A DNA stretch of 64,000 nt from Tritonibacter mobilis (GCF_001681715.1 NZ_LNWY01000019.1:102868-166867); one strand, 5' to 3'. Shown: positions 37,291 through 45,614, counted from the stretch's first letter. Notes: generated from the sequence alone by a model not told the origin. Program-made: numbers and translations.

Positions 37291-38153
37291 CCTCTGTCGC
37301 AGCCCTCGCCACCGCAGAAAATGTCTGGAGCGCGCTTGGCATTGCGCCCGCATCGGTGTTGCGGATGACCGGCATGCGCCGATCCGGTAATCATGCGATT
37401 GCCAATTGGCTGCAACGCAACGCGGATCATGCGTTGTTTTTGAACAATTGCCGCCCCGGTCATGACCCGCTGCGCAACCACAATGGCATCGAGGTCTCGG
37501 GCCAGCGATATGATGGCAGCCTGCAGGATGCGGCGGCCGCCGCGGGCGAGGGCGCGCTGTTGCTGCTTTCTTACGAGGACACGCTGCATCTGCGCTTTGA
37601 CAGCAAGGACAACCTGTCTGGCCCCTATAAAAGCACCAGTTTCGACGGCGATCTGCTGATTTACCGCAGCTTCCTCAATTGGAGCGCGTCGCTGCTGAAA
37701 AAGCTGCAACGCAATGAAAGCTATCGCTCGGCGGATCGTATGGCGGTGATGGCACGGGCGCTGGCAACCTATGGCGATCTGCTGGTTGAGGTGCGCGAGG
37801 CGCAAGACAGCGGTCGGATCGCGATTTGTTATGACGCATGGTCTCGCGATGAGCTTTACCGCGCGCGCGTACTGGCGGATTTGGGGCTGACGCTTCGGGA
37901 CAACAGTCTAGGTGCGGTGCAGCCCTATGGCGGCGGATCGAGCTTTCAGCTTGATGTGGCGGCTGCCGAGGATCTGCACTCGCAGGAGCGCTGGCACGCG
38001 ATGATTGGTGATCCGGAATATCAGATGCTGCTGCGTCTGGCGGCATTGGACCGCGCGTTTATGGATCGCGTTGAGGCACTGTTTCCTGCGGATGCGGCGC
38101 TGATGACGCGCCTTCCCGTATTGCCCGAACTTGACGCGGAGGTCTTCTCATGA
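37287..38153 (+). CDS. sulfotransferase-like P-loop protein inside the sdh operon
   Basis: 288 aa. RMTGMRRSGNHAIANWLQRN is a nucleotide-loop variant (GxRRSGNHA) that I know from roseobacter proteins related to sulfotransferases, and IYRSFLNWSASLLKKLQ sits where the RDP..S motif would be. Arg-Ser pairs are kept but the canonical GTTWL is absent, so PAPS use is not certain. It is translationally coupled to the upstream sulfotransferase gene and followed by a 129-bp spacer with a CCCGGA-N4-TCCGGG hairpin (38207-38222) before sdhB. Confidence 0.7.
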   Translation: MTSVAALATAENVWSALGIAPASVLRMTGMRRSGNHAIANWLQRNADHALFLNNCRPGHDPLRNHNGIEVSGQRYDGSLQDAAAAAGEGALLLLSYEDTLHLRFDSKDNLSGPYKSTSFDGDLLIYRSFLNWSASLLKKLQRNESYRSADRMAVMARALATYGDLLVEVREAQDSGRIAICYDAWSRDELYRARVLADLGLTLRDNSLGAVQPYGGGSSFQLDVAAAEDLHSQERWHAMIGDPEYQMLLRLAALDRAFMDRVEALFPADAALMTRLPVLPELDAEVFS

Positions 38154-38282
38154 CCCCGCGCCCGACTGAAATGCGCAGGTTCTGCGCCCAAGATGACGCC
38201 CGGATCTGTCCGGGCCCAGCCCTCTCTCCGCGTGCGCTGCCTTTGGCAGTGGTCGCGGGCAGCTAAGCAAGGAGACACGATC

Positions 38283-39062
38283 ATGGTCGAATTCGCACTT
38301 CCGAAAAACTCCAGGATCACCACTGGCAAGACGTGGCCCAAGCCAGAAGGCGCAACCAATGTCCGCAAGTTCCAGATCTACCGCTGGAATCCGGACGATG
38401 GCAAAAACCCGCAGGTCGATACCTATTTCCTCGATATGGATAAATGCGGCCCGATGGTTCTGGACGCGCTGATCAAGATCAAGAATGAGGTCGACCCGAC
38501 GCTGACCTTCCGCCGCTCCTGCCGTGAGGGCATCTGTGGGTCCTGTGCGATGAACATCGACGGGATCAACACGCTGGCCTGTATCTATGGTCTTGATGAG
38601 GTAAAGGGCGACGTAAAAATCTACCCTCTGCCGCATATGCCGGTGGTGAAGGACCTGATCCCCGATCTGACGCATTTCTATGCCCAGCATGCCTCGATCA
38701 TGCCGTGGCTGGAAACCAAGACCAACCGCCCCGCCAAAGAGTGGAAACAGTCCATCGAGGACCGCAAGAAACTCGACGGTCTCTATGAATGCGTGATGTG
38801 CGCGTCCTGCTCCACCTCCTGCCCGAGCTACTGGTGGAACGGCGATCGCTACCTCGGCCCCGCCGCGTTGCTGCATGCCTATCGCTGGATCATCGACAGC
38901 CGCGATGAGGCCACCGGAGAGCGTCTGAACCAGCTGGAAGACCCCTTCAAGCTCTACCGTTGCCACACCATCATGAACTGCGCCAAGACCTGCCCCAAGG
39001 GTCTCAATCCCGCTAAGGCGATTGCGCATATCAAGAAAATGATGGTCGAACGCACCGTTTGA
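38283..39062 (+). CDS. sdhB: succinate dehydrogenase iron-sulfur subunit
   Basis: 259 aa; carries the electrons from SdhA to quinone. 2Fe-2S ligands lie in [18 protein letters not shown] and TLAC; 4Fe-4S and 3Fe-4S ligands lie in [16 protein letters not shown] and [17 protein letters not shown]. The start is ATG 38283 with AAGGAG upstream; the frame is open 90 bases earlier but without a ribosome site. It ends 30 bp before a strong terminator. Confidence 0.96.
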   Translation: MVEFALPKNSRITTGKTWPKPEGATNVRKFQIYRWNPDDGKNPQVDTYFLDMDKCGPMVLDALIKIKNEVDPTLTFRRSCREGICGSCAMNIDGINTLACIYGLDEVKGDVKIYPLPHMPVVKDLIPDLTHFYAQHASIMPWLETKTNRPAKEWKQSIEDRKKLDGLYECVMCASCSTSCPSYWWNGDRYLGPAALLHAYRWIIDSRDEATGERLNQLEDPFKLYRCHTIMNCAKTCPKGLNPAKAIAHIKKMMVERTV

Positions 39063-39092
39063 TTAATCAGGACTGAAAGGTCGCATGAATTG

Positions 39093-39127
39093 CCCCGTAG
39101 CCCAGAGCGGCTGCGGGGTTTTTGTTT
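39093..39127 (+). terminator. Rho-independent terminator of the sdh operon
   Basis: CCCCGTAGCC/GGCTGCGGGG stem (39093-39102 with 39109-39118, one mismatch) and a 6-nt loop, followed by TTTTTTTGTTT-type T-rich run to 39127. Confidence 0.93.
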
Positions 39128-39586
39128 GCCTGACCTCACGGGATCAAGCTGAGAACGGCCCCCGAGCCTGGGTGGGGGTGAAGCCCCCTCCCGGGGGGAG
39201 GGTCGGGGGCTGTTCGGCCTATCGGCCAAACGGGTCCTCCCGTGAAGGAAGAATAGGCGGCCGCCCATCAAGGCGGAGGATTGGAAGGGGGTGAAAGCCC
39301 CATGTCCGAAAATGAGCTCGGATCGGACCCAGCCTGCACCCAATGAGGGGGTGGTCTTTGGCGGGCCAGTCTCCTGTTCGTCTTTGTGTCGCGACGCATT
39401 GATCCTGACAGATCCGGGTGAAACACCGCTCAACAGGGCGCGCGGCGGGGGCGCAACGGGTCTGGGAGAGCTTTGCTTGCAAGGGGTGCATAACCCCCTT
39501 GCAAAACTGTCTGATGCGGCAGTGCAGCATTGAGCCTAGATTACCCGCGAGGGAGGCGCTGATACTGACATGACGAAAGACACCCG
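39128..39586. other. 459-bp structured, gene-free region
   Basis: No convincing ORF on either strand. It is rich in short inverted repeats: G/C-run arms around 39165-39205, CGGCC-N4-GGCC near 39211, TCCGA-N9-TCGGA near 39303-39322, and the perfect TTGCAAGGGG/CCCCTTGCAA hairpin at 39477-39504. It may contain the promoter of the 61-aa gene. A structured RNA is possible but unproven. Confidence 0.35.
39477..39504. repeat. perfect 10-bp hairpin
   Basis: TTGCAAGGGG (39477-39486) and CCCCTTGCAA (39495-39504) with an 8-nt loop. AAAACTG follows on the plus strand, so on the minus strand it would be preceded, not followed, by T residues. It is not a standard terminator for any gene here. Confidence 0.55.
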
Positions 39587-39772
39587 ATGACCAATCTGAT
39601 CTCCGCCCCGATCGCTCAAGCCCAAGTTGAAGCCGACAAAACTGCTGCTGCTGCTGTGGCTGCGCTGGCAGTGCTTGAGGACGCATGGTCCTATTACACC
39701 CCCGAAGCCCCTGTTGCGACCCGTGAGGTCGAGGCACAGGACGGTGTGATCGCCTACTACGAGGCGGCCTGA
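39587..39772 (+). CDS. small hypothetical protein (61 aa)
   Basis: MTNLISAPIAQAQVEADKTA, then an Ala-rich helix, VLEDAWSYYTPEAP and a C-terminus ending VIAYYEAA. It is acidic (about ten Asp/Glu), without Cys or membrane segment. Codon use is typical for the genome and the wobble positions are GC-rich, which supports coding. The ribosome site is weak (GACGAAAGA). I recognise no family. Confidence 0.6.
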   Translation: MTNLISAPIAQAQVEADKTAAAAVAALAVLEDAWSYYTPEAPVATREVEAQDGVIAYYEAA

Positions 39773-39818
39773 GGCCACCTCGCTTGAACCGGCGCGCGCC
39801 ACCGTGTAGGTCGCGAGC

Positions 39819-40013
39819 ATGCCGGTTCTTCTGATCCTTTTGTTGCTGGGGGTGCTCAGCTACCTTTATTGGCGCCGTCACACCACGACGCTGACACGCG
39901 ATTGTCGCTGGCGGCGTGCGCGCAGCGGTCCGGGCTGGCACTGCGCTTTTTGTGGCGCCGTTGATGACGATGCACGGCCACCGCGCTACTGCAGCCGCCG
40001 CGCCCCGCACTAA
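39819..40013 (+). CDS. small membrane-anchored zinc-ribbon-like protein (64 aa)
   Basis: An N-terminal membrane segment (MPVLLILLLLGVLSYLYWRR) is followed by RHTTTLTRDCRWRRARSGPG, then WHCAFCGAVDDDARPPRYC. The pattern CRWR...W.C..CG...P..C suggests a metal-binding ribbon or disulfides just behind the membrane. I recognise this layout from short proteins in other Rhodobacteraceae, but no function is assigned. Confidence 0.65.
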   Translation: MPVLLILLLLGVLSYLYWRRHTTTLTRDCRWRRARSGPGWHCAFCGAVDDDARPPRYCSRRAPH

Positions 40014-40304
40014 CATCGCCACATGCGCCGCGCCGACCCGTCAGGGGCGGCGCCGGGCCCAAGGCTTTGCCCGGCATCTGTGATGCAGGGTCAAAGGGGC
40101 GGGAGCCCTCCTCGCGCGTTGCATGAACCTATCTGGCGATGCCGCCGTTCGTTCCGGGTGAGGCGGGGGGCGCTGCAGAGCCCCGTTGAACGATTTTCAA
40201 CGATGCGGCTCACGTGTTCTTCGCTATTATGAGACTCTTGCTGAAACGAGATTTGTTTTCTAAGCTCGGTTCAGACAGTCACGATCTACAACAGGAGGGC
40301 ACAA
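40014..40304. other. gene-free region upstream of the ABC-F leader
   Basis: GC content falls visibly from about 40200. CGTTGAA-N5-TTCAACG forms a small palindrome near 40184-40202. The promoter of the ABC-F transcript should lie between here and 40290. AGGAGG at 40293-40298 is the ribosome site of the leader ORF. Confidence 0.4.
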
Positions 40305-40374
40305 GCTGAACATGCGTATCATCCGCCGACTTCAGCATGGTCCCCGTTACGCCCTGTAAATTCGTTTGCAGGGC
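40305..40374 (+). promoter_or_regulatory. candidate translational/transcriptional attenuator of the ABC-F gene
   Basis: Two stems overlap a short leader ORF: GCTGAA (40305-40310) with TTCAGC (40331-40336) enclosing the leader start, and GCCCTG (40351-40356) with CAGGGC (40369-40374) at the leader's last codons and stop. A ribosome stalled in the leader would open or hold one of these. Further pairing between ATCTCA (about 40390) and TGAGAT (about 40441) could cover the region just before the ABC-F start. The mechanism is inferred by analogy with ABC-F and erm leaders. Confidence 0.5.
40312..40359 (+). CDS. possible 15-aa leader peptide of the ABC-F gene
   Basis: ATG at 40312 to TAA at 40357-40359 encodes M-R-I-I-R-R-L-Q-H-G-P-R-Y-A-L. 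AGGAGG lies 13 bases upstream, a long but usable spacing. The Arg-rich R-R-L stretch resembles the +X+ class of drug-dependent ribosome arrest sequences. It lies within the hairpins described for 40305-40374 and 92 bp before the ABC-F start. Being so short, it could occur by chance; the ribosome site and stem overlap are what support it. Confidence 0.45.
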   Translation: MRIIRRLQHGPRYAL

Positions 40375-40450
40375 AGGCCCGAGGCATAACATCTCAATCG
40401 GTCTGCCAGAAGCCGCGCTGCGGCACCTCAATCTATGACCTGAGATTCCA

Positions 40451-41968
40451 ATGACTGTTATGAACATCAACGCCTTGAGCGTGATCCTTGGTGCCCCCCT
40501 TTTTGAAGACCTGAATCTAACGATATCCAAAGGCGACCGCATCGGACTGGTTGCTGCAAATGGGTGTGGAAAAACCACCCTCTTGGAATGTTTGTCTGGC
40601 GCTTTTGAGCCTACAAACGGCAATATCGTTCGGGCGCGTGGTTTGCGCGTTGGATATGTAGCGCAATACGTTCCAGAGCACGCATACGCCCAGACCCTGT
40701 ACGACTGGGTTTTGAACGCTTTGCCTGCTGAGCAGGCGGAGTTCGAAAGCTGGCGTGTGGATGTCGTTCTGGGAGACCTTAGTGTCCCTTATGAACTGCA
40801 GCACCTTCCACTGCGCGAGCTAAGCGGCGGGTGGCAACGAACAGCGCTGTTGGCTGCCGAGTGGATTAAGGAACCCGATGTATTATTGCTAGATGAGCCA
40901 ACCAACCATCTGGACCTGTATCGCATCGGGATGTTGCAAGACTGGTTGTCGCGCCTGCCACGCGATGTGGCGGTTGTGATTACCTCTCATGATCGGGCAT
41001 TTCTGGATGCCACGACCAATCGAACAGTTTTCTTGCGTGCGGAAAGCGCGCGCGTGTTTTCGCTGCCTTTCACAGCGGCCCGCGCAGCGCTCGATGACGC
41101 TGACGCAGCTGACCAGCGGCGCTTTGCGAATGACTTGAACAAGGCCCAACAATTGCGCAGACAAGCTATGAAGTTGAAGAACATCGGTATCAACTCCGGC
41201 TCTGATCTTCTGGTGACCAAGACAAAGCAGCTCAACGAGCGGGCGGCGAAAATTGAGGCCGCCGCCAAGCCTGCGCACCAAGACCGCAGCGCCGGTGACA
41301 TCAAGTTGGCAAACAGCGGCACCAATGCCAAAGCGTTGGTGACATTGGAGGACGTGCCGGTAGAAACACCGGATGGTCGATTGCTCTACAAAACGGGGCA
41401 GAAGTGGATTCTTCCAGGGGACCGCATCGTGCTTCTCGGTGCCAACGGCGCTGGAAAAACACAACTCGTCAAGATGATCCAGCGTGCTCTGGCCGAAAAC
41501 GAGGGGCCAGTGAAATGCGCGCCGTCTGTTGTGCACGCCTATTCCGATCAGCATCTTAGTCAGTTCTTGAATCACCACACTCCCATGTCCGCAGTTACTG
41601 GAGAATTTGACATTGGCGATCAGCGCGCACGTAGCGTTTTGGCCGGGGCGGGTGTGCAGATGCAGATGCAAGATACCAAAATCGACGCCTTGTCTGGTGG
41701 ACAGAAAGCGCGACTGGCAATGTTGATTTTGCGGCTGAAGAACCCAAACTTCTACTTGCTTGATGAGCCGACCAACCACCTTGATATCGAAGGACAAGAG
41801 GCGCTTGAGTCTGAATTGATAGCGCACAATGTGTCGTGTCTGCTGGTAAGTCACGACCGCAGTTTCCTGCGCAGTGTGGGTAATCGGTTTTGGTGGATCA
41901 ACAGGAAAAAGCTGGAAGAGGTGGAAAGCCCTGAACTGTTCCTCAAGGGAGAAATTGGCGGCCAGTAA
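40451..41968 (+). CDS. ABC-F family ATPase (ribosome-associated)
   Basis: 505 aa with two ABC domains and no membrane segment. Domain 1 has NGCGKTT, LSGGWQRTALL and LLLDEPTNHLD; domain 2 has GANGAGKTQ, LSGGQKARLAML and LLDEPTNHLD, both with the ABC-F DEPTNHLD signature. The linker between them (about residues 195-270, Gln/Lys/Ala-rich) is relatively short. Members bind the ribosomal E site; some rescue stalled ribosomes, others protect against antibiotics. Lower GC than all neighbours and codons with A/T wobble suggest horizontal acquisition. ATG 40451 or 40460 may be the start. With its leader, a drug-protection role is plausible. Confidence 0.88.
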   Translation: MTVMNINALSVILGAPLFEDLNLTISKGDRIGLVAANGCGKTTLLECLSGAFEPTNGNIVRARGLRVGYVAQYVPEHAYAQTLYDWVLNALPAEQAEFESWRVDVVLGDLSVPYELQHLPLRELSGGWQRTALLAAEWIKEPDVLLLDEPTNHLDLYRIGMLQDWLSRLPRDVAVVITSHDRAFLDATTNRTVFLRAESARVFSLPFTAARAALDDADAADQRRFANDLNKAQQLRRQAMKLKNIGINSGSDLLVTKTKQLNERAAKIEAAAKPAHQDRSAGDIKLANSGTNAKALVTLEDVPVETPDGRLLYKTGQKWILPGDRIVLLGANGAGKTQLVKMIQRALAENEGPVKCAPSVVHAYSDQHLSQFLNHHTPMSAVTGEFDIGDQRARSVLAGAGVQMQMQDTKIDALSGGQKARLAMLILRLKNPNFYLLDEPTNHLDIEGQEALESELIAHNVSCLLVSHDRSFLRSVGNRFWWINRKKLEEVESPELFLKGEIGGQ

Positions 41969-42139
41969 GTCTATTGGGCCGAAGCATGTGCGCATCCGGG
42001 CGCGTCACCCAGGCCCGCTCTCTGTGGCGCGCACGCCCGCGCGCGGAGCTATGCAGAAAAGAAATATCTTCCTTGCAGAAATTGGTGCTTGATCGACTCG
42101 AAGTTTTGCCCGATATGCGCGCTTAAGACGCCAACGCAC

Positions 42140-42242
42140 GCGCCTCTGTCGAAAGGGTTCACAGCCCTAGGGTTACGTAGCGACGGTAACGTCTCTGATG
42201 GAACTGAGCGGCCATAGATGGCCGGGTCTTTTGGAGATGACC
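42140..42242 (+). promoter_or_regulatory. structured leader of the decarboxylase gene, speF-motif candidate
   Basis: Successive stems are AGGG-N7-CCCT, GTTAC-N9-GTAAC (42172-42190), CGGCCAT-AG-ATGGCCG (about 42210-42225), and GGTC/GACC (42225-42228 with 42239-42242), the last enclosing the GGAG ribosome site. A conserved leader RNA called speF (described in Alphaproteobacteria by Corbino and colleagues, 2005) is known at exactly this place, before ornithine decarboxylase. I cannot verify the match to its covariance model, so the name is provisional; the ribosome-site-sequestering fold is visible. Confidence 0.5.
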
Positions 42243-43415
42243 ATGACTGTATTCGTGACCGGGTCTGCAACCCGCGACGACGTGACTCTTGTCCCCCGCC
42301 ACCTGCAATATATCGCCAACACCCGGTTCGAGCGTCCGACGCTGGTGATCGACAGCGAAGCTGTGGCGCGCCAGTACATGGGCCTTGCCCGTGGTCTGGG
42401 GCGTGCGCGTATCCACTACGCCGTCAAAGCCAACCCGGCACCGGAAATCCTGCGTCGTCTCTGCGCGCTGGGGTCGAATTTCGATGCGGCCAGCCGCGCC
42501 GAGATCGAGATGTGCCGTGCCGCCGGTGCCTCTGCTGCGCGCATCACCTTTGGCAACACCATCAAGAAACCCGCAGACATCGCATTCGCGCATGCGCTGG
42601 GGATCACCCATTATGCGGCGGACGCGGTGGAAGAGCTGGAGAAACTTGCCGAGCATGCGCCGGGCGCACATATCTGCATTCGTATCCTCGTTGAGGCATC
42701 TTCTGCCGATTGGCCGCTGAGCCGCAAATTCGGCTGCGCGCCGGATATGGCGGTGGGGCTGATGGATCGCTGTGTTGCGCTTGGTCTGGTGCCACATGGG
42801 CTGTCGTTCCATGTGGGCTCGCAGACCCGCGAACCTCAGATGTGGGAGCCGATCCTCGATCAGGTTGCCGACGTCTGGCAAGCGGCCCGCGCGGCAGGCC
42901 ATGACCTGAAACTCCTGAACATCGGTGGGGGTTTCCCGGCAGGCTATCGCAATGCGGTGATGGCGCCTGAGGTCTATGCCACTGAAGTGATGAAGCGCGT
43001 CAATGCACGCTTCCCCGATGCTGCCGAGGTGATGGCGGAGCCGGGTCGCGGACTGGTGGCCGAAGCCGGTGCAATCGCCGCCGAGGTGATGCTGGTGTCG
43101 CGCAAACACGACAGTGATCTGCACCGCTGGGTTTATCTCGACATCGGCAAGTTCTCCGGTCTTGCGGAAACCATGGACGAGGCGATCCGCTACAAGATCA
43201 CCACCGACCGCGACCATGAGACCATGGGCGCCTGTGTGCTGGCCGGGCCGTCCTGTGACAGTGCCGATGTGCTCTATGAAAAGCAGCCCGTTCAGCTGCC
43301 GTTGGGGTTGAAATCTGGCGACCGCGTGGTGATCCACTCTTGTGGGGCCTATACCACCACCTATGCGTCGATTGGCTTCAACGGCTTCCCGCCGCTGGAT
43401 GTTGTGGTGCTCTGA
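42243..43415 (+). CDS. ornithine/lysine-type decarboxylase (PLP, alanine-racemase fold)
   Basis: 390 aa, fold-type III like eukaryotic ornithine decarboxylase. The PLP lysine is in IHYAVKANP, FDAASRAEIEMC follows, HVGSQ and LNIGGGFPAGY bind phosphate, and EPGRGLVAEAG lies near the ring. The C-terminal GPSCDSADVL and the catalytic Cys in CGAYTTTYAS, contributed by the second subunit, are kept. It would make putrescine (or cadaverine). I start it at ATG 42243, six bases after GGAG; the ATG at 42237 abuts that site. The structured leader suggests control by polyamines or precursor. Confidence 0.88.
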   Translation: MTVFVTGSATRDDVTLVPRHLQYIANTRFERPTLVIDSEAVARQYMGLARGLGRARIHYAVKANPAPEILRRLCALGSNFDAASRAEIEMCRAAGASAARITFGNTIKKPADIAFAHALGITHYAADAVEELEKLAEHAPGAHICIRILVEASSADWPLSRKFGCAPDMAVGLMDRCVALGLVPHGLSFHVGSQTREPQMWEPILDQVADVWQAARAAGHDLKLLNIGGGFPAGYRNAVMAPEVYATEVMKRVNARFPDAAEVMAEPGRGLVAEAGAIAAEVMLVSRKHDSDLHRWVYLDIGKFSGLAETMDEAIRYKITTDRDHETMGACVLAGPSCDSADVLYEKQPVQLPLGLKSGDRVVIHSCGAYTTTYASIGFNGFPPLDVVVL

Positions 43416-43456
43416 GGTCACCAGGACGCTGAAACGCCCCTAGGCGCGTGAACAAT

Positions 43457-43477
43457 CGTCCGGCTGCAAGGCCGGAC
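43457..43477 (+). repeat. hairpin after the decarboxylase gene
   Basis: GTCCGGC-N6-GCCGGAC perfect 7-bp stem about 42 bp past the stop. There is no T-run. It could be a partial terminator between the decarboxylase and DUF1989 genes. Confidence 0.45.
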
Positions 43478-43564
43478 AGCACTCACTCACCCAAGGTCGG
43501 GCGCTATCCTTGTTCTGTTAAGCCATGTATCAGGTAGAAAACAGAACAGGGAGACCCGCGCAGA

Positions 43565-44422
43565 ATGTCCGACACCCAATTCCCCATCCCCGCCGACGCA
43601 GACACCCGCCGCGCGGTGCCGCCGGTGATTTGCTATCCAAACGAGACCCTGCCAAAGCCCGATCTGGCGCTCTATCGCGCGGCACGCGATGGCGCGGAAA
43701 AGGTCGCAGAGGTCACCGTGCCGCCGCGCGAAGCCGCCACCTTTGAGGTCACCGCCGGGCAGTTTTTCCGTATCTCCTCCATTGAGGGGCCGCAGGTGGG
43801 GGATCTGAACCTGTGGAACCGGAATGACATTTCCGAGCGGTTCTTTTCCGGCAAGACCCGCGCCCTGCATGGCACCCATGTCACCACAGGCGAGCGGCTG
43901 TGGTCGAACCTGCCTTATATGCGCCCGATGGCGACGATCATTGCCGATACGTTGGAATGGTACGGCATCGATGCCTATGGCGGCTCCGTACATGATGTGA
44001 TTGGCACGCGATGTGATCCCTACACCGGCAATCTGCTGCAAGGCAGCCAGTATCACCATTGCTGCCATTCAAACCTGACCCGGGCGCTGGCCGATCACCT
44101 TGGCCTGTCGCTGGCGGAGGCGGAACCGCATGTGCATGACGTGCTGAACGTCTTTATGTGCACTGGTTTTACCCGCGACACCGGCCAGTATTTTATGAAA
44201 GCAAGCCCGGTGCGTCCGGGCGATTATCTGGAGTTTTTTGCCGAGATCGACCTCTTGGGCGCGATGAGCGCCTGCCCGGGTGGCGATTGCTCGGCCGAGC
44301 ATTCCAGCGATACGGCAGCCTGCTATCCGATGCTGGTGGAGGTCTTTGCCCCGAAAGAAGGCAGCCTTGCCGCGTGGCAAAGCCCTGCTCTCAATGGCTA
44401 TGACCGCAGTCACGGGTGCTGA
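43565..44422 (+). CDS. DUF1989 (urea carboxylase-associated) family protein
   Basis: 285 aa. The DUF1989 core is clear: TAGQFFRISSIEGPQVGDLNL, GTHVTTGERLWSNLPYMRPM, GTRCDPYTGNLLQG, HHCCHSNLTRAL and the Cys/His-rich FAEIDLLGAMSACPGGDCS. In other bacteria such proteins accompany urea carboxylase or guanidine metabolism, and several bind a metal through these Cys/His. Here the neighbour is a polyamine-forming decarboxylase, so a role in nitrogen or amine metabolism is a guess. It ends at a bidirectional terminator. Confidence 0.85.
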   Translation: MSDTQFPIPADADTRRAVPPVICYPNETLPKPDLALYRAARDGAEKVAEVTVPPREAATFEVTAGQFFRISSIEGPQVGDLNLWNRNDISERFFSGKTRALHGTHVTTGERLWSNLPYMRPMATIIADTLEWYGIDAYGGSVHDVIGTRCDPYTGNLLQGSQYHHCCHSNLTRALADHLGLSLAEAEPHVHDVLNVFMCTGFTRDTGQYFMKASPVRPGDYLEFFAEIDLLGAMSACPGGDCSAEHSSDTAACYPMLVEVFAPKEGSLAAWQSPALNGYDRSHGC

Positions 44423-44445
44423 GCGGCTGCGATAGAGCGGTGATT

Positions 44446-44482
44446 AAAAAGGGCCGTTCCTATACTGGGGACGGCCCTTTTT
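44446..44482. terminator. bidirectional terminator between DUF1989 gene and deoD
   Basis: AAAAAGGGCCGTTCC (44446-44460) pairs with GGGGACGGCCCTTTTT (44467-44482, one G-T pair), with T-tracts on both strands. Confidence 0.92.
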
Positions 44483-44543
44483 GGTGATACCCTGCATCCA
44501 TCAACTCCCTTACACGGAGAGAATGGATACCGGGAAACGCGGC

Positions 44544-45248
44544 TTAAGTGAAAGCCGCAGCGAGGGCGATTTCCACCATCTCACCAAAGCTGCGTTCGCG
44601 TTCCTCAGACGGGAGAGCTTCGCCGGTTTGCAGATGGTCGGATACTGTCAGCACCGCGAGGGCGCGGCGACCGTAGCGCGCGGCGAGCGTGTAAAGCTCT
44701 GCCGCTTCCATCTCCACTCCGAGGACACCATGGCGGACCATCTGTTCATTGAGGTCGGGGCGCTCGTCATAAAAGGTGTCGGAAGAATAGATCCCGCCCA
44801 CATGGGGCGACAGACCCTGTGCTTCAGCAGCCTGCACCGCATTGCGCAGCAGGCTCCAGTCGGCACTTGGCGCGAAGTTCACGTCTTTGAATATGGTACG
44901 GGAGGGCGTGTTGACGCTGGTGGCGGTCATCGCGATGATCACATCGCGCACCTTTACATGCGGTTGCATGCCGCCACAGGATCCGATGCGGATCAATGTC
45001 TGAACGTCGAAATCCCGGATCAGTTCGTTGGTGTAGATCGACAAGGACGGCATCCCCATGCCGCTGCCCTGGATCGAGACCCGGTGTCCGTTCCACATGC
45101 CCGTATATCCAAGCATTCCGCGCACTTCATTTACGAGGCGCACATCACTTAGAAATGTTTCCGCTGCCCATTTGGCGCGATAAGGATCGCCCGGAAGTAG
45201 GACGGTTTCGGCGTAATCACCTTTTTGTGATCCAATATGCACAGTCAC
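44544..45248 (-). CDS. deoD: purine-nucleoside phosphorylase
   Basis: Phosphorolysis of purine (deoxy)nucleosides for salvage; hexameric DeoD type. 234 aa. [20 protein letters not shown], the phosphate-binding [22 protein letters not shown] and the catalytic Asp in VLTVSDH are present. [10 protein letters not shown] segment binds the ribose. The gene is minus-strand, 18 bp behind the H-NS-like gene, which may share its transcript. Confidence 0.95.
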   Translation of the reverse strand: MTVHIGSQKGDYAETVLLPGDPYRAKWAAETFLSDVRLVNEVRGMLGYTGMWNGHRVSIQGSGMGMPSLSIYTNELIRDFDVQTLIRIGSCGGMQPHVKVRDVIIAMTATSVNTPSRTIFKDVNFAPSADWSLLRNAVQAAEAQGLSPHVGGIYSSDTFYDERPDLNEQMVRHGVLGVEMEAAELYTLAARYGRRALAVLTVSDHLQTGEALPSEERERSFGEMVEIALAAAFT

Positions 45249-45266
45249 TTAATCGCGCCTTCCGTA

Positions 45267-45587
45267 TCAAATTTCCAGATCGGATATATCGACACCATTG
45301 CTGAGTGCCGTATGGACCCAATGCGGTTTACGGCCACGGCCTGTCCACGTTTCGTCCGGATTTTCAGGGTTGCGGTATTTCGGGCTTGCTTTTGATTTCC
45401 GTGCGGCACCTTTTGCCGAGTTGGAAAGGACTTCATCGAGGGAGAAGCCATATTCAGCAGCTGCCTGCTCTGCAGCTTTCAATGCTTCGGTGCGTTCGCG
45501 CTGTTCGGCATCTTTCAGTGCCTTTTCAACGTCTTTGCGCAACTGAAGCAGGTCCTTTCGGGACATTTGGTTCAGATCGAGGGACAT
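45267..45587 (-). CDS. H-NS-family nucleoid protein
   Basis: 106 aa, MSLDLNQMSRKDLLQLRKDV, with an N-terminal coiled coil for oligomerisation (to about residue 48) and the C-terminal DNA-binding motif KYRNPENPDETWTGRGRKPHWV (about 70-91), the hallmark H-NS/BpH3 loop. It resembles the HvrA/Spb-type regulators of Rhodobacter, which bind AT-rich DNA. The start is the ATG complementary to 45585-45587; a longer version adds nine residues. Its own upstream region is the most AT-rich stretch nearby, which fits autoregulation. Confidence 0.9.
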   Translation of the reverse strand: MSLDLNQMSRKDLLQLRKDVEKALKDAEQRERTEALKAAEQAAAEYGFSLDEVLSNSAKGAARKSKASPKYRNPENPDETWTGRGRKPHWVHTALSNGVDISDLEI

Positions 45588-45614
45588 AAGTTTTACTCCG
45601 TAGAATTTAGCCAC

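Noticed and set aside
45221..45240. TGTGATCC near the deoD start as a further copy of the TCA operator
   Set aside because: Only the left half matches, it lies in the coding sequence, and there is no second copy at 21 bp.
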